Shown here: piece after piece, positions 1 to 9,816 of the stretch
Numbering within the stretch: the first letter of the stretch is position 1
How the letters are laid out: the number at the start of each line of letters is the position of its first letter
Source: Nitrosomonas sp.
GTDB lineage: Bacteria; Pseudomonadota; Gammaproteobacteria; Burkholderiales; Nitrosomonadaceae
Length of the DNA stretch: 43,047 nt
Assembly: GCA_020852475.1 (NCBI GenBank)
Contig: JADZAR010000159.1
Span: 1 to 43,047, forward strand
Direction of reading: 5' to 3'
Notes under the pieces: model-generated
The model's input: only the letters and a program-made list of their open reading frames with translations
What the model was told of the DNA's origin: nothing
Databases searched by the model: none
Position numbers and translations under genes: made by a program

Positions 1-62
1 CCGCCGCCGACAACCAGGCAGGTCTTATTGTTGACATCCAGAAATACAGGCAGATAATCCAT
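1..62 (-). CDS. cysG: Siroheme synthase / precorrin-2 dehydrogenase N-terminus (partial, runs off the window)
   Basis: The reverse strand from ATG at 62 reads MDYLPVFLDVNNKTCLVVGGG, matching the CysG/Met8 N-terminal Rossmann start (MDYLPLF...VLVVGGG). Confidence 0.7.
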   Translation of the reverse strand, partial: MDYLPVFLDVNNKTCLVVGG

Positions 63-78
63 CGACAACTAACCCGGA

Positions 79-891
79 TCAGCGTGCGAAAGGATTTTGT
101 CCGGTTGCCGGTGGTTGTCCGGATGATCCGCCACCGCCCTGACCGCCGAAGATATTCTGTCCACCACCGCCTGACCTTGCTCCGCCCGCGCCGCCCGATC
201 CGCCAAAAGGCGAGGCTGGCGGTGCTGCGCCGGAACTACTCTGCTGGCCTTGCTGACCGGTGGAGCCGGTTCCAGTCTGTTGCTTGAAAACAAAATGCCA
301 GTCCTGATAGGTTTTAGCCTCGGAAAAATTCGCGAAATGCTCCGGGAATTGTGCTTTTTTGCGTGGCGCCTGCATGGACAGGCTGTACACGCCCGCGATG
401 CCCTGCGTTAGGGAAACAGGGCTGGCGGCTGCGCTGGCATTGAGTCCCAGTCCTGCCTGACCTGCCGCGCCCTGTGCGCCGGTTTGCGGGCCGGTAGTCT
501 GCTGCTGTTGCGGTGGTTCTTCAATAATCACTCCCCATTCGTCATCCCGCGTCATCGGGTCGATATAAATTTTCCGCAAATGGCGGATGGGTACAGGGCC
601 GCGCTTATCTTCCAGCAGGTCTTCGAGTTTTTCGGGATATTGCCGGACGCCGGTAAGCGGGTTGTTGTAATAGGACATGATCGCTTTTCTGAACTGATCG
701 CCGATGAAGAGCAGCTCCAGCTCTTTTTCCCGCTGTGTCTTAATTTGCCATACCTGTCCGGTGGCGGCCAGAACGACACCGGCGACGGTTACTGCAAACA
801 ATGCCCAGAGATACACCACGCCTTTTTGCGCACGCTTCATGTTTTTAGTTCCAATACGATACCGGTCGGATAGCAGGCGCACCGTCACCAT
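79..891 (-). CDS. Pseudopilin-like protein with a low-complexity Gly/Gln/Ser C-terminal tail
   Basis: N-terminal hydrophobic segment (MKRAQKGVVYLWALFAVTVAGVVLAATG), a pseudopilin-like body (YPEKLEDLLED...IYIDPMT.DDEW), then a GGSGGAGGARSGGGGQ-type tail. Last gene of the operon. The start may be the internal ATG at 840. Confidence 0.7.
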   Translation of the reverse strand: MVTVRLLSDRYRIGTKNMKRAQKGVVYLWALFAVTVAGVVLAATGQVWQIKTQREKELELLFIGDQFRKAIMSYYNNPLTGVRQYPEKLEDLLEDKRGPVPIRHLRKIYIDPMTRDDEWGVIIEEPPQQQQTTGPQTGAQGAAGQAGLGLNASAAASPVSLTQGIAGVYSLSMQAPRKKAQFPEHFANFSEAKTYQDWHFVFKQQTGTGSTGQQGQQSSSGAAPPASPFGGSGGAGGARSGGGGQNIFGGQGGGGSSGQPPATGQNPFAR

Positions 892-1307
892 TCCTCGTAA
901 AACGTGCCATCCAGTGCACGGCCGGTAAAGCCGCTATGCACATCGTAAACGCCTTCCTCCTCGTCATTCGGCGGCGGCATGACGATCCAGGTTTCATTGC
1001 TTTCGGTCAGCGGATCGATCGGAATACTGCGCAAATAACGCCGGTCGACGAGTTCTTCAAGATCCAGGGGGTATTTGCCGAAATCGGCGTAAAATTGGTC
1101 GATGGCGTCGCGCATGATCTGAAGATCCTGACGCAGAACGGCTTCCTTGGCTTTATCGATGGCGCTGAAATAACGCGGCGCGACAATGCTCAGCAGGGTG
1201 GCGATGATCGCCATGACGACCAGCAGCTCGATCAACGTGAACCCGCTTTGTCTGGTTGGGTTACATTGCCGGAGCGGCCGGAGAATCGACAACATTCGCG
1301 TTACCAT
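885..1307 (-). CDS. Type II secretion GspG-like pseudopilin
   Basis: Prepilin motif QSGFTLIELLVVMAIIATLLSIVAPRYF, then YPLDLEELVDRRYLRSIPIDPLT. Confidence 0.9.
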   Translation of the reverse strand: MVTRMLSILRPLRQCNPTRQSGFTLIELLVVMAIIATLLSIVAPRYFSAIDKAKEAVLRQDLQIMRDAIDQFYADFGKYPLDLEELVDRRYLRSIPIDPLTESNETWIVMPPPNDEEEGVYDVHSGFTGRALDGTFYEEW

Positions 1308-1828
1308 TTGTAATATTCAATGCCGTTCAGGCCGACGGCTTCCGAACGGGAGTAAACATCAAACACGTCATCACCTTCCCGCGGGTTCTCCGGTGAGCTT
1401 TCATAACTGCGTTTGCCCCAGGTATCCGCCGCCGGTGTTTCTTCAATTCCGGCGACATCCATGTCCTGATGCATCGGGTCGCGCGGCAGCCGCCGCAAAA
1501 AATAGATGACTTTTTTCTCCGGACTCTTGACATCGGGTACACCGATCACCAGATCGTCGAGTGTCCGCGGGTAGCCGGATTCATCTTCCTTTTTCTCGAT
1601 CCGTCCGTCATCCGTGGCCTGTTTGTAGGCATCGATGGCGTTGCGGATCTGGCGCAGCGCCGCGCGCAGTTCCTGCTCCTTCTCGCGTTTGACAACCAGC
1701 TCGCGTAACGGCATGGCTGCGGTCGCCAGTATCGCCATGATCGCCAGCACGATCATGAGTTCGATCAGCGTAAAACCGCGCAGAGAGACTTGCGATGCAT
1801 TAACGCGATATGATCGATGTCTATTCAT
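1301..1828 (-). CDS. Type II secretion GspG-like pseudopilin
   Basis: Prepilin motif RGFTLIELMIVLAIMAILATAAMP and a GspG-like body (YPRTLDDLV...LRRLPRDPM). Confidence 0.88.
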   Translation of the reverse strand: MNRHRSYRVNASQVSLRGFTLIELMIVLAIMAILATAAMPLRELVVKREKEQELRAALRQIRNAIDAYKQATDDGRIEKKEDESGYPRTLDDLVIGVPDVKSPEKKVIYFLRRLPRDPMHQDMDVAGIEETPAADTWGKRSYESSPENPREGDDVFDVYSRSEAVGLNGIEYYKW

Positions 1829-1837
1829 CTCAACGAT

Positions 1838-4357
1838 TTATTGGATTTTTATCGTCGCTGGCGACGGCAACGCAACATCCACCGATTCGCTGGTTTCCTT
1901 GTCTTCAGCCGCCGCGCTCTGGACACTGATTTCCGTTTCTCCCGCGTTCGGCGTGATGACTTTAAAGCGCAATTGCGCGGCCATGCCGGATGGCTCGTCT
2001 TTGCCCAGCTTGACCGTATGTGTGCCACTGTTGTCAGCGTCGAGCAATTCGATCATGCCCGGATCGTAGCTGACCTGCGCGGTGCCGGCAACCGAAGCTT
2101 TTGCACCAACCATTCTGACCCGTACTGAGAATTCCCGGTCAAAAGTGATGTTGGTTGGCGCTTGAATCGTCAAGGTGGGTTCGGAGGTATTATTTGCCGC
2201 GATCTGCTGCGCAAACGGATTGGACGGAACTTCCGATCTGTCTCCCCCGAACGCCTGCGCGCCGCGGCTCAGCAGGGATGCACCGCCTCTGCCGCCCGCA
2301 CCTGCCGGTGCGATGGCCAGAGAGCTGGCTGACGTCTTGCGGATCCTGACCGGTAGCTTGCCTGCTTCGTTCGACGTGCCATAATGGAATTCGCTTTCCA
2401 GGTTGGTTAATTGCGAAAGATTGCGGATGATGCGTGGCGTGATCATCAGCATCACTTCTCGCTTCTGTCGATCAACTGTTTGTTTTGAAGTCAAGCGATC
2501 AAGCCCGGGAATATTAATCAGCCCCGCCAGACCGCCAACCGCCCTGGTGTCAATATCTTCAATCAAACCGGCCAGTATCTGGGTTTCTCCATCCTTTAGC
2601 GTCAAGTGTGTTTCCGCGCTCGTCGTAGCAATAATTGGCGCTCTAGTGCTGATTCCAGCTGCTCCTGTGTTTGCTACTTCAAAACCGTTAATGCTGCTTA
2701 CTTCCAGTTGAACTTTCATGGTGACATCATTATTCATGCCGATGATCGGTTCTATATCGAGCTTGGTGCCGATCTCGATAAATGTCGGTGTTGAAGTAAC
2801 TACGTTACTGATCCCGCCACCGGCGACACTGGCGGAAAACACGGGTTGTCTTGTACCGATATGAATTTTAGCTGCTTCACGGTTTTTTACCCGAATACGC
2901 GGATTAGCCAGAATATCCGCATTCGATAAATTATGCGCAAAATCAATGGCAACCTGATTCGCTACTACAAAATTTCTCAGATTTGGAAATCCCCTTTCAT
3001 CAATTACTTGATCAATCTGACTAAGTTTAACAGAACCAGTTGCACCACCAGTTGTTGTAGTTGTGCCTGTACCTGTCCCGGCGGAAGGAACAGCGCCTAC
3101 TCCCGGGACGAAGCTGAACGTGGCATTTTGTGGCAGAGTGGGACCGAGAGTGAATTTGTTGCTACGATTGACAGTCAGTATCACAACTTCCAGCATCACT
3201 TCCGGTTCAGGCAAATCATTCAGCGTAACCAGTTTCTCGACGATACGTATCGCCTCCAGCGTGTCGCGCATGATGAACAGATTCAGTTGCTCGTTCACAT
3301 AAATATCCTTGGCTTTGACCAGCCCTCTGACCATCGCCACCATTTGTTTCACATCAGCATGCGCCACCGGAAAACTGCGCACCACCAGCTCCTGGTATTC
3401 TTTTTGTTTGGCGGGCGTGTTTTGATAGATCAGCAGGGAATTGTCGTTCAGCCGGGTGTAGGCCAGCTGATTGGTCATCATCAGCAGTCTCAGGATATCC
3501 TCGACGGTGTTGTCGCGCACGAATACCGATACTTTGACTTCCTGGCGGACATCCTTGTCGAACACAAAATTGATTCCTGCGGTGCGCGACATGATTTCAA
3601 ACACCGATTTAAGTTCGGTGTCCTTGAACTCCATCGACAGCGGTTTGCTGAATGCGGTGTCGAGTGTCAGATCCATTGTTTCAGCGCGCGCGATATGCTT
3701 GTTCAGTTCCTTGATCAATTCCCGCGCCTGCTGTTGCATCGGATTTTCCTGCAGTACGGCTCTCACGGCATTTTCCGCGGCCTCCAGGTCACCGAGCGCC
3801 AGCAGCTGCTGCGCGTACTCGATGGAGGCGACATGGTATTGCTCTTGCTGAAGCGCTTCCAGCCCGGCCTGCGCGCGCTCGTTGCGCGGGAACAAATCGA
3901 GAATCCGCTGGTATTTTTCCTCGGCGAATTCGAATTCGCCGGACAGCCGTGCATTGTTCGCATCAGCCAGCATCTGACTCAGTACAGAATCACGCTGCCG
4001 CGCCAGCACTGTACGTATTTCCTTGTTGTTGGGTTCTTCACGCGCCGCCTGTTCCAGGCGCATCAGTCCCAGCTCCAGTTCGCCTAGCTCAATCAGCCGC
4101 TGACCTTCTTCGAGTGACTTGTTCCGGTTCAGAAAAGTTTTGTTATTGATCGCGCAACCGCTGAGAAGCAGAACCAGCATCAATAAAAGAACGGCGCATC
4201 GCTTAACAGGCTGCGGAGAAACGATCTGCATTGCCACTGCGGTGTTCAGAACAGGTTCGGAATGCGCATTTATCCGACATAAACGCCGTTTCTTCGCCTG
4301 TTTTTGCTTTGCATCGGCTGCCTCGAATACGTTTCTCAATAACCTGTTAACTCTCAT
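1838..4357 (-). CDS. GspD/PilQ/MshL-type secretin lipoprotein with N-terminal TPR-like region and C-terminal cohesin-like domain
   Basis: Lipobox MLVLLLSGC, TPR-like helices (LIELGELELGLMRLEQAAREEPNNKE), STN/secretin N-domains, a C-terminal secretin core (TSAETHLTLKDGETQILAGLI...REVMLMITPRII), and a terminal cohesin-like beta domain. The start may be the ATG at 4231, given the lipobox position. Confidence 0.92.
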   Translation of the reverse strand: MRVNRLLRNVFEAADAKQKQAKKRRLCRINAHSEPVLNTAVAMQIVSPQPVKRCAVLLLMLVLLLSGCAINNKTFLNRNKSLEEGQRLIELGELELGLMRLEQAAREEPNNKEIRTVLARQRDSVLSQMLADANNARLSGEFEFAEEKYQRILDLFPRNERAQAGLEALQQEQYHVASIEYAQQLLALGDLEAAENAVRAVLQENPMQQQARELIKELNKHIARAETMDLTLDTAFSKPLSMEFKDTELKSVFEIMSRTAGINFVFDKDVRQEVKVSVFVRDNTVEDILRLLMMTNQLAYTRLNDNSLLIYQNTPAKQKEYQELVVRSFPVAHADVKQMVAMVRGLVKAKDIYVNEQLNLFIMRDTLEAIRIVEKLVTLNDLPEPEVMLEVVILTVNRSNKFTLGPTLPQNATFSFVPGVGAVPSAGTGTGTTTTTGGATGSVKLSQIDQVIDERGFPNLRNFVVANQVAIDFAHNLSNADILANPRIRVKNREAAKIHIGTRQPVFSASVAGGGISNVVTSTPTFIEIGTKLDIEPIIGMNNDVTMKVQLEVSSINGFEVANTGAAGISTRAPIIATTSAETHLTLKDGETQILAGLIEDIDTRAVGGLAGLINIPGLDRLTSKQTVDRQKREVMLMITPRIIRNLSQLTNLESEFHYGTSNEAGKLPVRIRKTSASSLAIAPAGAGGRGGASLLSRGAQAFGGDRSEVPSNPFAQQIAANNTSEPTLTIQAPTNITFDREFSVRVRMVGAKASVAGTAQVSYDPGMIELLDADNSGTHTVKLGKDEPSGMAAQLRFKVITPNAGETEISVQSAAAEDKETSESVDVALPSPATIKIQ

Positions 4358-4941
4358 CGGAAATTTCCTGCTTGCTTATTGTCATGAATAGGAAGAATCT
4401 GTTTTGCATTCAGCGGTAAATACGTCAGCGTGACGGATTCATCGCTGATCGTATCCAGACGATACTGGTCATCAATTTTTTCACCGATTTTGGCAATATA
4501 ATTTTCGTCGGCCTGGGTGAGAAATACCCAGATCTGGTTACCTTCAATGGCTTTGCCAATATATTTGAACTGCAAAGGCGGCGGTGTCGGCGCTGGCGGC
4601 GGCGCTTTGGGCTGAGCGCGTTGCTGTTGCTGCAATAGCAGGGCGGCCTGCTGTTGCGGTGTAACGGGTGGCGGTTTGGGCGCCCATGAATTCGACGCAA
4701 ACAGATCTCCCGCCAGTGCATCGAATTTTCGTTGTCCGAGTTGATCAACATTCAGATTGTTATTTCGCGTTTCCACAACAGGCGCGCGCGCGGATGGCGA
4801 TCTTACCTGCCGGGTTGATGCCGCCGGCTCCACCGTGTCTAGCGCTGTTTCGTCTTCGTCTTCGACCAGCACGGCTGCGATCAGCGTTGCCACCAGCGCT
4901 GCGCCGATAATGATCTTGCGTTTCTTTTCAGCTGGATCCAT
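4354..4941 (-). CDS. PilP/MshK-like inner-membrane lipid- or TM-anchored pilus/secretion assembly protein
   Basis: N-terminal TM (KIIIGAALVATLIAAVLV), a Pro/Gln-rich linker and a small beta domain (FKYIGKAIEGNQIWVFLTQADENYIAKIGEKI) similar to PilP/GspC-HR. ATGA overlap with the secretin gene. Confidence 0.65.
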   Translation of the reverse strand: MDPAEKKRKIIIGAALVATLIAAVLVEDEDETALDTVEPAASTRQVRSPSARAPVVETRNNNLNVDQLGQRKFDALAGDLFASNSWAPKPPPVTPQQQAALLLQQQQRAQPKAPPPAPTPPPLQFKYIGKAIEGNQIWVFLTQADENYIAKIGEKIDDQYRLDTISDESVTLTYLPLNAKQILPIHDNKQAGNFR

Positions 4942-4945
4942 GCGT

Positions 4946-5545
4946 TTATTCGTTCAAGTAAAGACTGATCTCCAGTCGCATCTCGAGCTGCGTTGACTGG
5001 ATATTGTCGCGCTTGATGGCAAAGCCGGTTATCGCCATGTTGGGGACAGCCTCGAGTGCATCGGCCATAAACCCGCGAATCTGTGAATAGCGTCCGCGCA
5101 CCGGCATGATGATTTCATACCTGGACAAGCGCCAATCGCGCTCAAGCGTCAATTTAAAATCACTGCTGTTGATTTCTACTCCCTGTTTTTGCGCAGCCCG
5201 AACCAGCTCGCGAATCCAGTAGGGTGACGAATCGAAACGCGGAAAGAATTCATAAAAAGCCTGCAACGCCTGGTCGTTGGTCAACTGCTTCTCGACCGCC
5301 GATACTTCGCCGGATAACAAGCGTTCCTTGGCCTGCAACTGTAATGTTTCTGCACGCTCCTCCAGCATTTTGCGTTCTTTCTTTGCGGGTAACACCGCGC
5401 CCAGAAAAAAAATGCCGGCGACAACGCATAAGCCCACGCCGATTTTGCCCGCTGTTCCGAGGCGCGCCAGTTGCCAGCGTAATTGCTGCATGATGCGATT
5501 GAATTGGCGTTGTATCAATTCCTGATTCACATTCTCGTCGTCCAT
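4946..5545 (-). CDS. PilO/MshJ/GspM-like assembly protein
   Basis: N-terminal TM, coiled coil, C-terminal PilO-like fold (YEIIMPVRGRYSQIRGFMADALEAVPNMAI). Synteny M-N-O-P-secretin. Confidence 0.7.
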   Translation of the reverse strand: MDDENVNQELIQRQFNRIMQQLRWQLARLGTAGKIGVGLCVVAGIFFLGAVLPAKKERKMLEERAETLQLQAKERLLSGEVSAVEKQLTNDQALQAFYEFFPRFDSSPYWIRELVRAAQKQGVEINSSDFKLTLERDWRLSRYEIIMPVRGRYSQIRGFMADALEAVPNMAITGFAIKRDNIQSTQLEMRLEISLYLNE

Positions 5546-6081
5546 ACCGCAGTTAATAAAAAATCGACCGGCCGATAGGGACTGTCTTGTTTAATCTTGT
5601 AATTGACCAGATGCGCTTTCTCAAAAATGATCTCGCGTTCCATCGCTTCGATAAAATCGAGCAGTACCGCCATGTTGCGGGCTTCTCCACGGATACGCAG
5701 CGTCCGGTTGGTTACATCGGGCTGTAATGACAGCAGCGCGATATCCTCGGTGGTGATATGCTCAATGGAATCAAACAGCGATTCCCACGGCAGATTGATC
5801 TGTTGCAGAATGGCATTGGCTTTTTCCAGATCCTTGCTGATCTCCTGGCCCGTGTCACGGCTGCGCGGCGCAGCGCGCGTGCGGGGGGCAGCAGTTATTG
5901 CTCTGGGTTGTTCTTTTTCCAGCTTTTCGACACGCACGCTCCAGTAACTGGATTCCTCGGAAATGCGTTTGAATTGATAAAATGCGGCAAGCAAAACGAT
6001 CAGACCGATGAGCAGCAGTGAAATATCGATAACGCGTACATTCTGTCCGGAATAGGGAAAACTGAGTTTCATGCGTGACAT
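5527..6081 (-). CDS. PilN/MshI-like assembly protein
   Basis: N-terminal TM (VIDISLLLIGLIVLLAAFYQF) then a coiled coil and ferredoxin-like region (LRIRGEARNMAVLLDFIEAMERE). The ORF is open to 6174; the ATG at 6081 is preferred because it is preceded by GAGGAAA. Confidence 0.7.
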   Translation of the reverse strand: MSRMKLSFPYSGQNVRVIDISLLLIGLIVLLAAFYQFKRISEESSYWSVRVEKLEKEQPRAITAAPRTRAAPRSRDTGQEISKDLEKANAILQQINLPWESLFDSIEHITTEDIALLSLQPDVTNRTLRIRGEARNMAVLLDFIEAMEREIIFEKAHLVNYKIKQDSPYRPVDFLLTAVWTTRM

Positions 6082-6935
6082 GCATTTTCCTCTGCAGATT
6101 CGGTCAGTGGTTTTGGATAGTGTTCGGGCGCGGAATTGCTCCCGGCTAACAGCGGCGTTGTCTGCCAGCCGCAATCCGGTGGCAGAACGAGCGACGGATG
6201 CTCGGGCGCAAACAGAAAAACCTGTTCGATGCTGTTTTTATGTCCGGACAATACGGCCTCCTGATCAAGCACCGCCCATAATGCTTCCGCGATGCTGTGC
6301 TGATTATGCTGGCCGGACTGAAGCCGCTGGTTGCGGATATTGCGCCAGATATTGTTTTCCAGCACGCCGATACACAACCGGCCGGTTTCGATGACAGCCA
6401 CATAAGATTTATTGCGGTCGAGCTGTTTTTCCCATCGATCGAGCACAGCCGTAAAATAAGGTTCAATACCGTTCAACCGGATAGTGTGACGTTCGCAAAT
6501 TTCCACTATTTTTGCCATCAATTCCTGCGGAATCGCGGCGCTGATGGCGCCATAGACAGGATTCCAGCTGCTGATACTGATCACCCAGTGATCGACACGG
6601 GTTCCATAAATTTCACGCATGCGGAAATCCGCGTAGGCCATCACTTCTTCGGGGGAAGTGATTTCCACCTGTGGCATCAGTGTCGCGTAACGGACAAAAT
6701 GATTGGACAGGGTCATGGTCATGCTCGCACCGGTGCTTTTGTGCAGTATTTCATCCAGTTGCTGCAGGGGTTTTTCCCAGGCAACATGCCCCGGCTCCGG
6801 CGGTGCAATCGGGATAGTCACTGCCGGATGGGCCGCGGATGGTTTTACGGGTATGCGGTTACCCGGCGATTGCACCAGCGTGATGTGTCCCGGCGCCAGA
6901 AAGACATCAATCCGGTTACGCCACAATAGTGACAC
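6069..6935 (-). CDS. PilM/GspL-like cytoplasmic assembly protein
   Basis: Position between gspE and pilN-like genes. Weak actin-like/PilM-like text (SYVAVIETGRLCIGVLENN). Overlaps both neighbours. Confidence 0.5.
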   Translation of the reverse strand: MSLLWRNRIDVFLAPGHITLVQSPGNRIPVKPSAAHPAVTIPIAPPEPGHVAWEKPLQQLDEILHKSTGASMTMTLSNHFVRYATLMPQVEITSPEEVMAYADFRMREIYGTRVDHWVISISSWNPVYGAISAAIPQELMAKIVEICERHTIRLNGIEPYFTAVLDRWEKQLDRNKSYVAVIETGRLCIGVLENNIWRNIRNQRLQSGQHNQHSIAEALWAVLDQEAVLSGHKNSIEQVFLFAPEHPSLVLPPDCGWQTTPLLAGSNSAPEHYPKPLTESAEENACHA

Positions 6936-8610
6936 GATTGGCCTCCTCCAGACTGGTTGCGCCGCTCTTGACCATATCCAGCGCCGCTTCGCGCAAAAAG
7001 CGCGTACCGTTTTTTCGCGCGGCTTCCTTGATTTTTCGTATCGGTTCCTGGGCTATGATCAGTTCCCGGATTTCATCATTGAGCAGAAGTATCTCGGCAA
7101 TGGCGTTACGTCCCCGGTAACCGCTGCCGCGGCACTGGCCGCAGCCTTTGCCGACACGGAATCTGAAGGATTCGGCGCGTTCGCGGTCGATACCGGATTC
7201 CGCGATCAGTTCATCGCTTGGGCGTTCGTCAACAGTACAATGTGGACACAACAGGCGCACCAGCCGCTGCGCTGCAATGCCGTTCAGCGCGGAGACAAAA
7301 CTATACGGATCAACACCCATATGCGAAAAACGCCCGATGACATCAAAGACATTGTTCGCATGTACCGTGGTAAAGACAAGGTGACCGGTCAGCGCCGCCT
7401 GGATCGCGATTTGCGCGGTTTCGGCGTCACGGATCTCACCCACCATGATCTTGTCAGGATCGTGCCTGAGTATGGAGCGCAGTCCGCGCGCAAACGTCAA
7501 TCCTTTCTTCTCGTTGACCGGAATCTGCAACACGCCGGGCAACTGATATTCAATCGGATCTTCAATGGTGATGATCTTGTCGTGACCTTTGTTCACTTCG
7601 GAGATGGCTGCATAAAGCGAGGTCGTTTTGCCGCTTCCGGTTGGTCCGGTCACCAGCAGCATGCCGTAAGGTTCGGAACTCAAGCGGCGCAGCAACTGGA
7701 TATCACTTGCGTTAAAACCCAGCTGATTGAGCGTCAATCCTTCCACATGATCGGACAATGCCTGACGGTCGAGAATACGCAGTACGGCATCTTCACCGAA
7801 AATACTGGGCATGATGGAAACCCGGAAATCAATTTCACGTCCCTGAATCGAGACCTTGAAACGACCATCCTGGGGTACGCGTCGCTCAGCGATATCGAGT
7901 TCGGACATGACCTTGATTCTTGAAATCACCTGCTCCGCCAGATCCGCGCCCTTGATGACGCCGATCGACATCAAAACACCGTCAATCCTGTATTTGATCG
8001 ATAATGCGCCGGGCACCATTTCCAGATGAATATCGCTGGCCTGCGATTTATGCGCATCATACAGCGTGGAATGCACAAGCCGGACGACCTGACTGGTGCC
8101 TTCGCTGATGGTTTTCAGGGATAGATCCTCGACATTGCTCTGAATTTCAACCAGATTCTGGTCGGGCAACACATGATCCATGGCCCGCATGTTTTTTTCC
8201 TGCTGGGCGAAAAATGCCGCCAGATCTGCTGGATGAATCAAACGCCATTCGACATGCATGGCAAAATGTTCTTCCGCCCATAAGCGCAACCGGGAAGAAA
8301 ATGGATCGCTGATCACCAGTAGATAGACATCTTTATCCCTGAACAGCACGCACTCATGCCGGGTTGCTTCGGAAAAAGGCAGAATATCGAAGGCAGGTTC
8401 CAGTGCATGAATCGTTTTCATCTCTACCGGTGGAATATGCAGCAGACGCCCCAGCTCATGAATTAAATCGTGTGGTGAACAACCGCTGGCTTCCTCCAGC
8501 ATTTCAAAAACGGATATGCCGCGTTTTAATGCCTCTGCGCGGACATGACTGAGATAATTAATATCCAGGGGTGATTTGTTTTCGTGCTGCGCTTCTGCGT
8601 GCATTTGCAT
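6916..8610 (-). CDS. gspE: GspE/PilB/MshE-type secretion ATPase
   Basis: Walker A GPTGSGKTTSLYAA, Walker B-type ILRHDPDKIMVGEIRDAETA, Zn motif CPHC...CGQC. Confidence 0.95.
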   Translation of the reverse strand: MQMHAEAQHENKSPLDINYLSHVRAEALKRGISVFEMLEEASGCSPHDLIHELGRLLHIPPVEMKTIHALEPAFDILPFSEATRHECVLFRDKDVYLLVISDPFSSRLRLWAEEHFAMHVEWRLIHPADLAAFFAQQEKNMRAMDHVLPDQNLVEIQSNVEDLSLKTISEGTSQVVRLVHSTLYDAHKSQASDIHLEMVPGALSIKYRIDGVLMSIGVIKGADLAEQVISRIKVMSELDIAERRVPQDGRFKVSIQGREIDFRVSIMPSIFGEDAVLRILDRQALSDHVEGLTLNQLGFNASDIQLLRRLSSEPYGMLLVTGPTGSGKTTSLYAAISEVNKGHDKIITIEDPIEYQLPGVLQIPVNEKKGLTFARGLRSILRHDPDKIMVGEIRDAETAQIAIQAALTGHLVFTTVHANNVFDVIGRFSHMGVDPYSFVSALNGIAAQRLVRLLCPHCTVDERPSDELIAESGIDRERAESFRFRVGKGCGQCRGSGYRGRNAIAEILLLNDEIRELIIAQEPIRKIKEAARKNGTRFLREAALDMVKSGATSLEEANRVTIVA

Positions 8611-8615
8611 GTTGA

Positions 8616-9800
8616 TCAGTTAATGCTGCCGGCGAGTTCAAAAATAGGCATATACATCAGAATGATGATACCACCGATAACCGTGCCTATTACTGCCATC
8701 AAAATCGGCTCGATCAGTTTGGTCGTCCATTCCACCCATCGTGCGATTTCCTCGTCATGAAAATTGCCGATGCGCTCCATCATATCGCCCATTAATCCGG
8801 TGCGCTCTCCCACGCGCAGCATACGATTGCCGACAGCGGTCGTCAACCCTTCGGACTCCATCGCGCTGGAAATGGTTTGGCCTTCACGTATATGCCTTGC
8901 CGCAGCCTCTATTCGCGGACGGAAATGTGCTTGCAACAAGCCACTCACCATTTCCAGCGCCTGTGTAATCGGAATGCCGCCACGCAGCAGCATGCCCAGC
9001 GTTTTGTAGAAACGCGCCAGCTGATAAACGCGCATGCGTTCTCCGATTGCCGGAATGCGCCACAGCAATTGCATGAGATAGGCACGAAAAGACTGCCGGG
9101 AGACTGCGTAACTTACAACCACAACAGACACCAGCGCAAAGATTGCCACTTCCCAACCACGCTCCTGGACGAAATGCCCCCATTCAATAAGTAAAACCGA
9201 TAACCAGGGTAAATCGGAATCCATGTCGTCATAAATAGCGCTGAATTTGGGTACGACAAAAACCAGCAGAAACAGGGATACCAGCAGGCCGACCACCAGC
9301 AGCAGAACCGGATAAATTGAAGCGCCAACCAGCTTCTTGCGAACAAAATCCATCTGTGTCTGATAGGTTACAAAACGGGTCAATGCCTCGGCCAGATCTC
9401 CAGTCCGCTCGCTGGCGCGTACTGTTGCAATATAGAGCATGGGAAATGCTTGGGGATAGGCGTCGAGTGCTTGAGAAAAGGTAACGCCTTCATAAAGACG
9501 TGCCAGCAAATCATGGATAATTTTTCGATTATCTGCATCCTGTTCCTTGTCGACCAGTGTTTCAAGGCATTCAACAAGGCTCAATCCCGCTGTAAGCAGT
9601 GACAGTAATTCCTGGCTGAAATGCACCAGTGGAAAACGCGTCCTGGACTTGAACGACAGACCGGTCAGTCTGCGTTTGACACTCAGCACCATGCCGCCAC
9701 GCGCCAGAACCTGGCGGCGGGCGTCCTCTTCGCTGTTTGCTTCCAGTTCAAGGTGAACAGTGCCTTGCCCGGAGATCACGGCTTTTACTTCATAACGCAT
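8616..9800 (-). CDS. gspF: GspF-type inner-membrane platform protein
   Basis: Two T2SSF domains (FSQELLSLLTAGLSLVECLETL; RFYKTLGMLLRGGIPITQALEMV), C-terminal IEPILMAVIGTVIGGIIILMYMPIFEL. Confidence 0.95.
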   Translation of the reverse strand: MRYEVKAVISGQGTVHLELEANSEEDARRQVLARGGMVLSVKRRLTGLSFKSRTRFPLVHFSQELLSLLTAGLSLVECLETLVDKEQDADNRKIIHDLLARLYEGVTFSQALDAYPQAFPMLYIATVRASERTGDLAEALTRFVTYQTQMDFVRKKLVGASIYPVLLLVVGLLVSLFLLVFVVPKFSAIYDDMDSDLPWLSVLLIEWGHFVQERGWEVAIFALVSVVVVSYAVSRQSFRAYLMQLLWRIPAIGERMRVYQLARFYKTLGMLLRGGIPITQALEMVSGLLQAHFRPRIEAAARHIREGQTISSAMESEGLTTAVGNRMLRVGERTGLMGDMMERIGNFHDEEIARWVEWTTKLIEPILMAVIGTVIGGIIILMYMPIFELAGSIN

Positions 9801-9816
9801 GAATCGTAGATTCTGT

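Noticed and set aside
2933-4087. 384-aa plus-strand ORF
   Set aside because: It lies entirely antisense to the secretin gene, which has strong family motifs. The translation is Arg/His/Gln-rich and resembles no family, so it is a shadow ORF.
6703-7923. 406-aa plus-strand ORF
   Set aside because: It is antisense to gspE and the pilM-like gene. The sense gene has clear Walker and Zn motifs, and the antisense translation has none.
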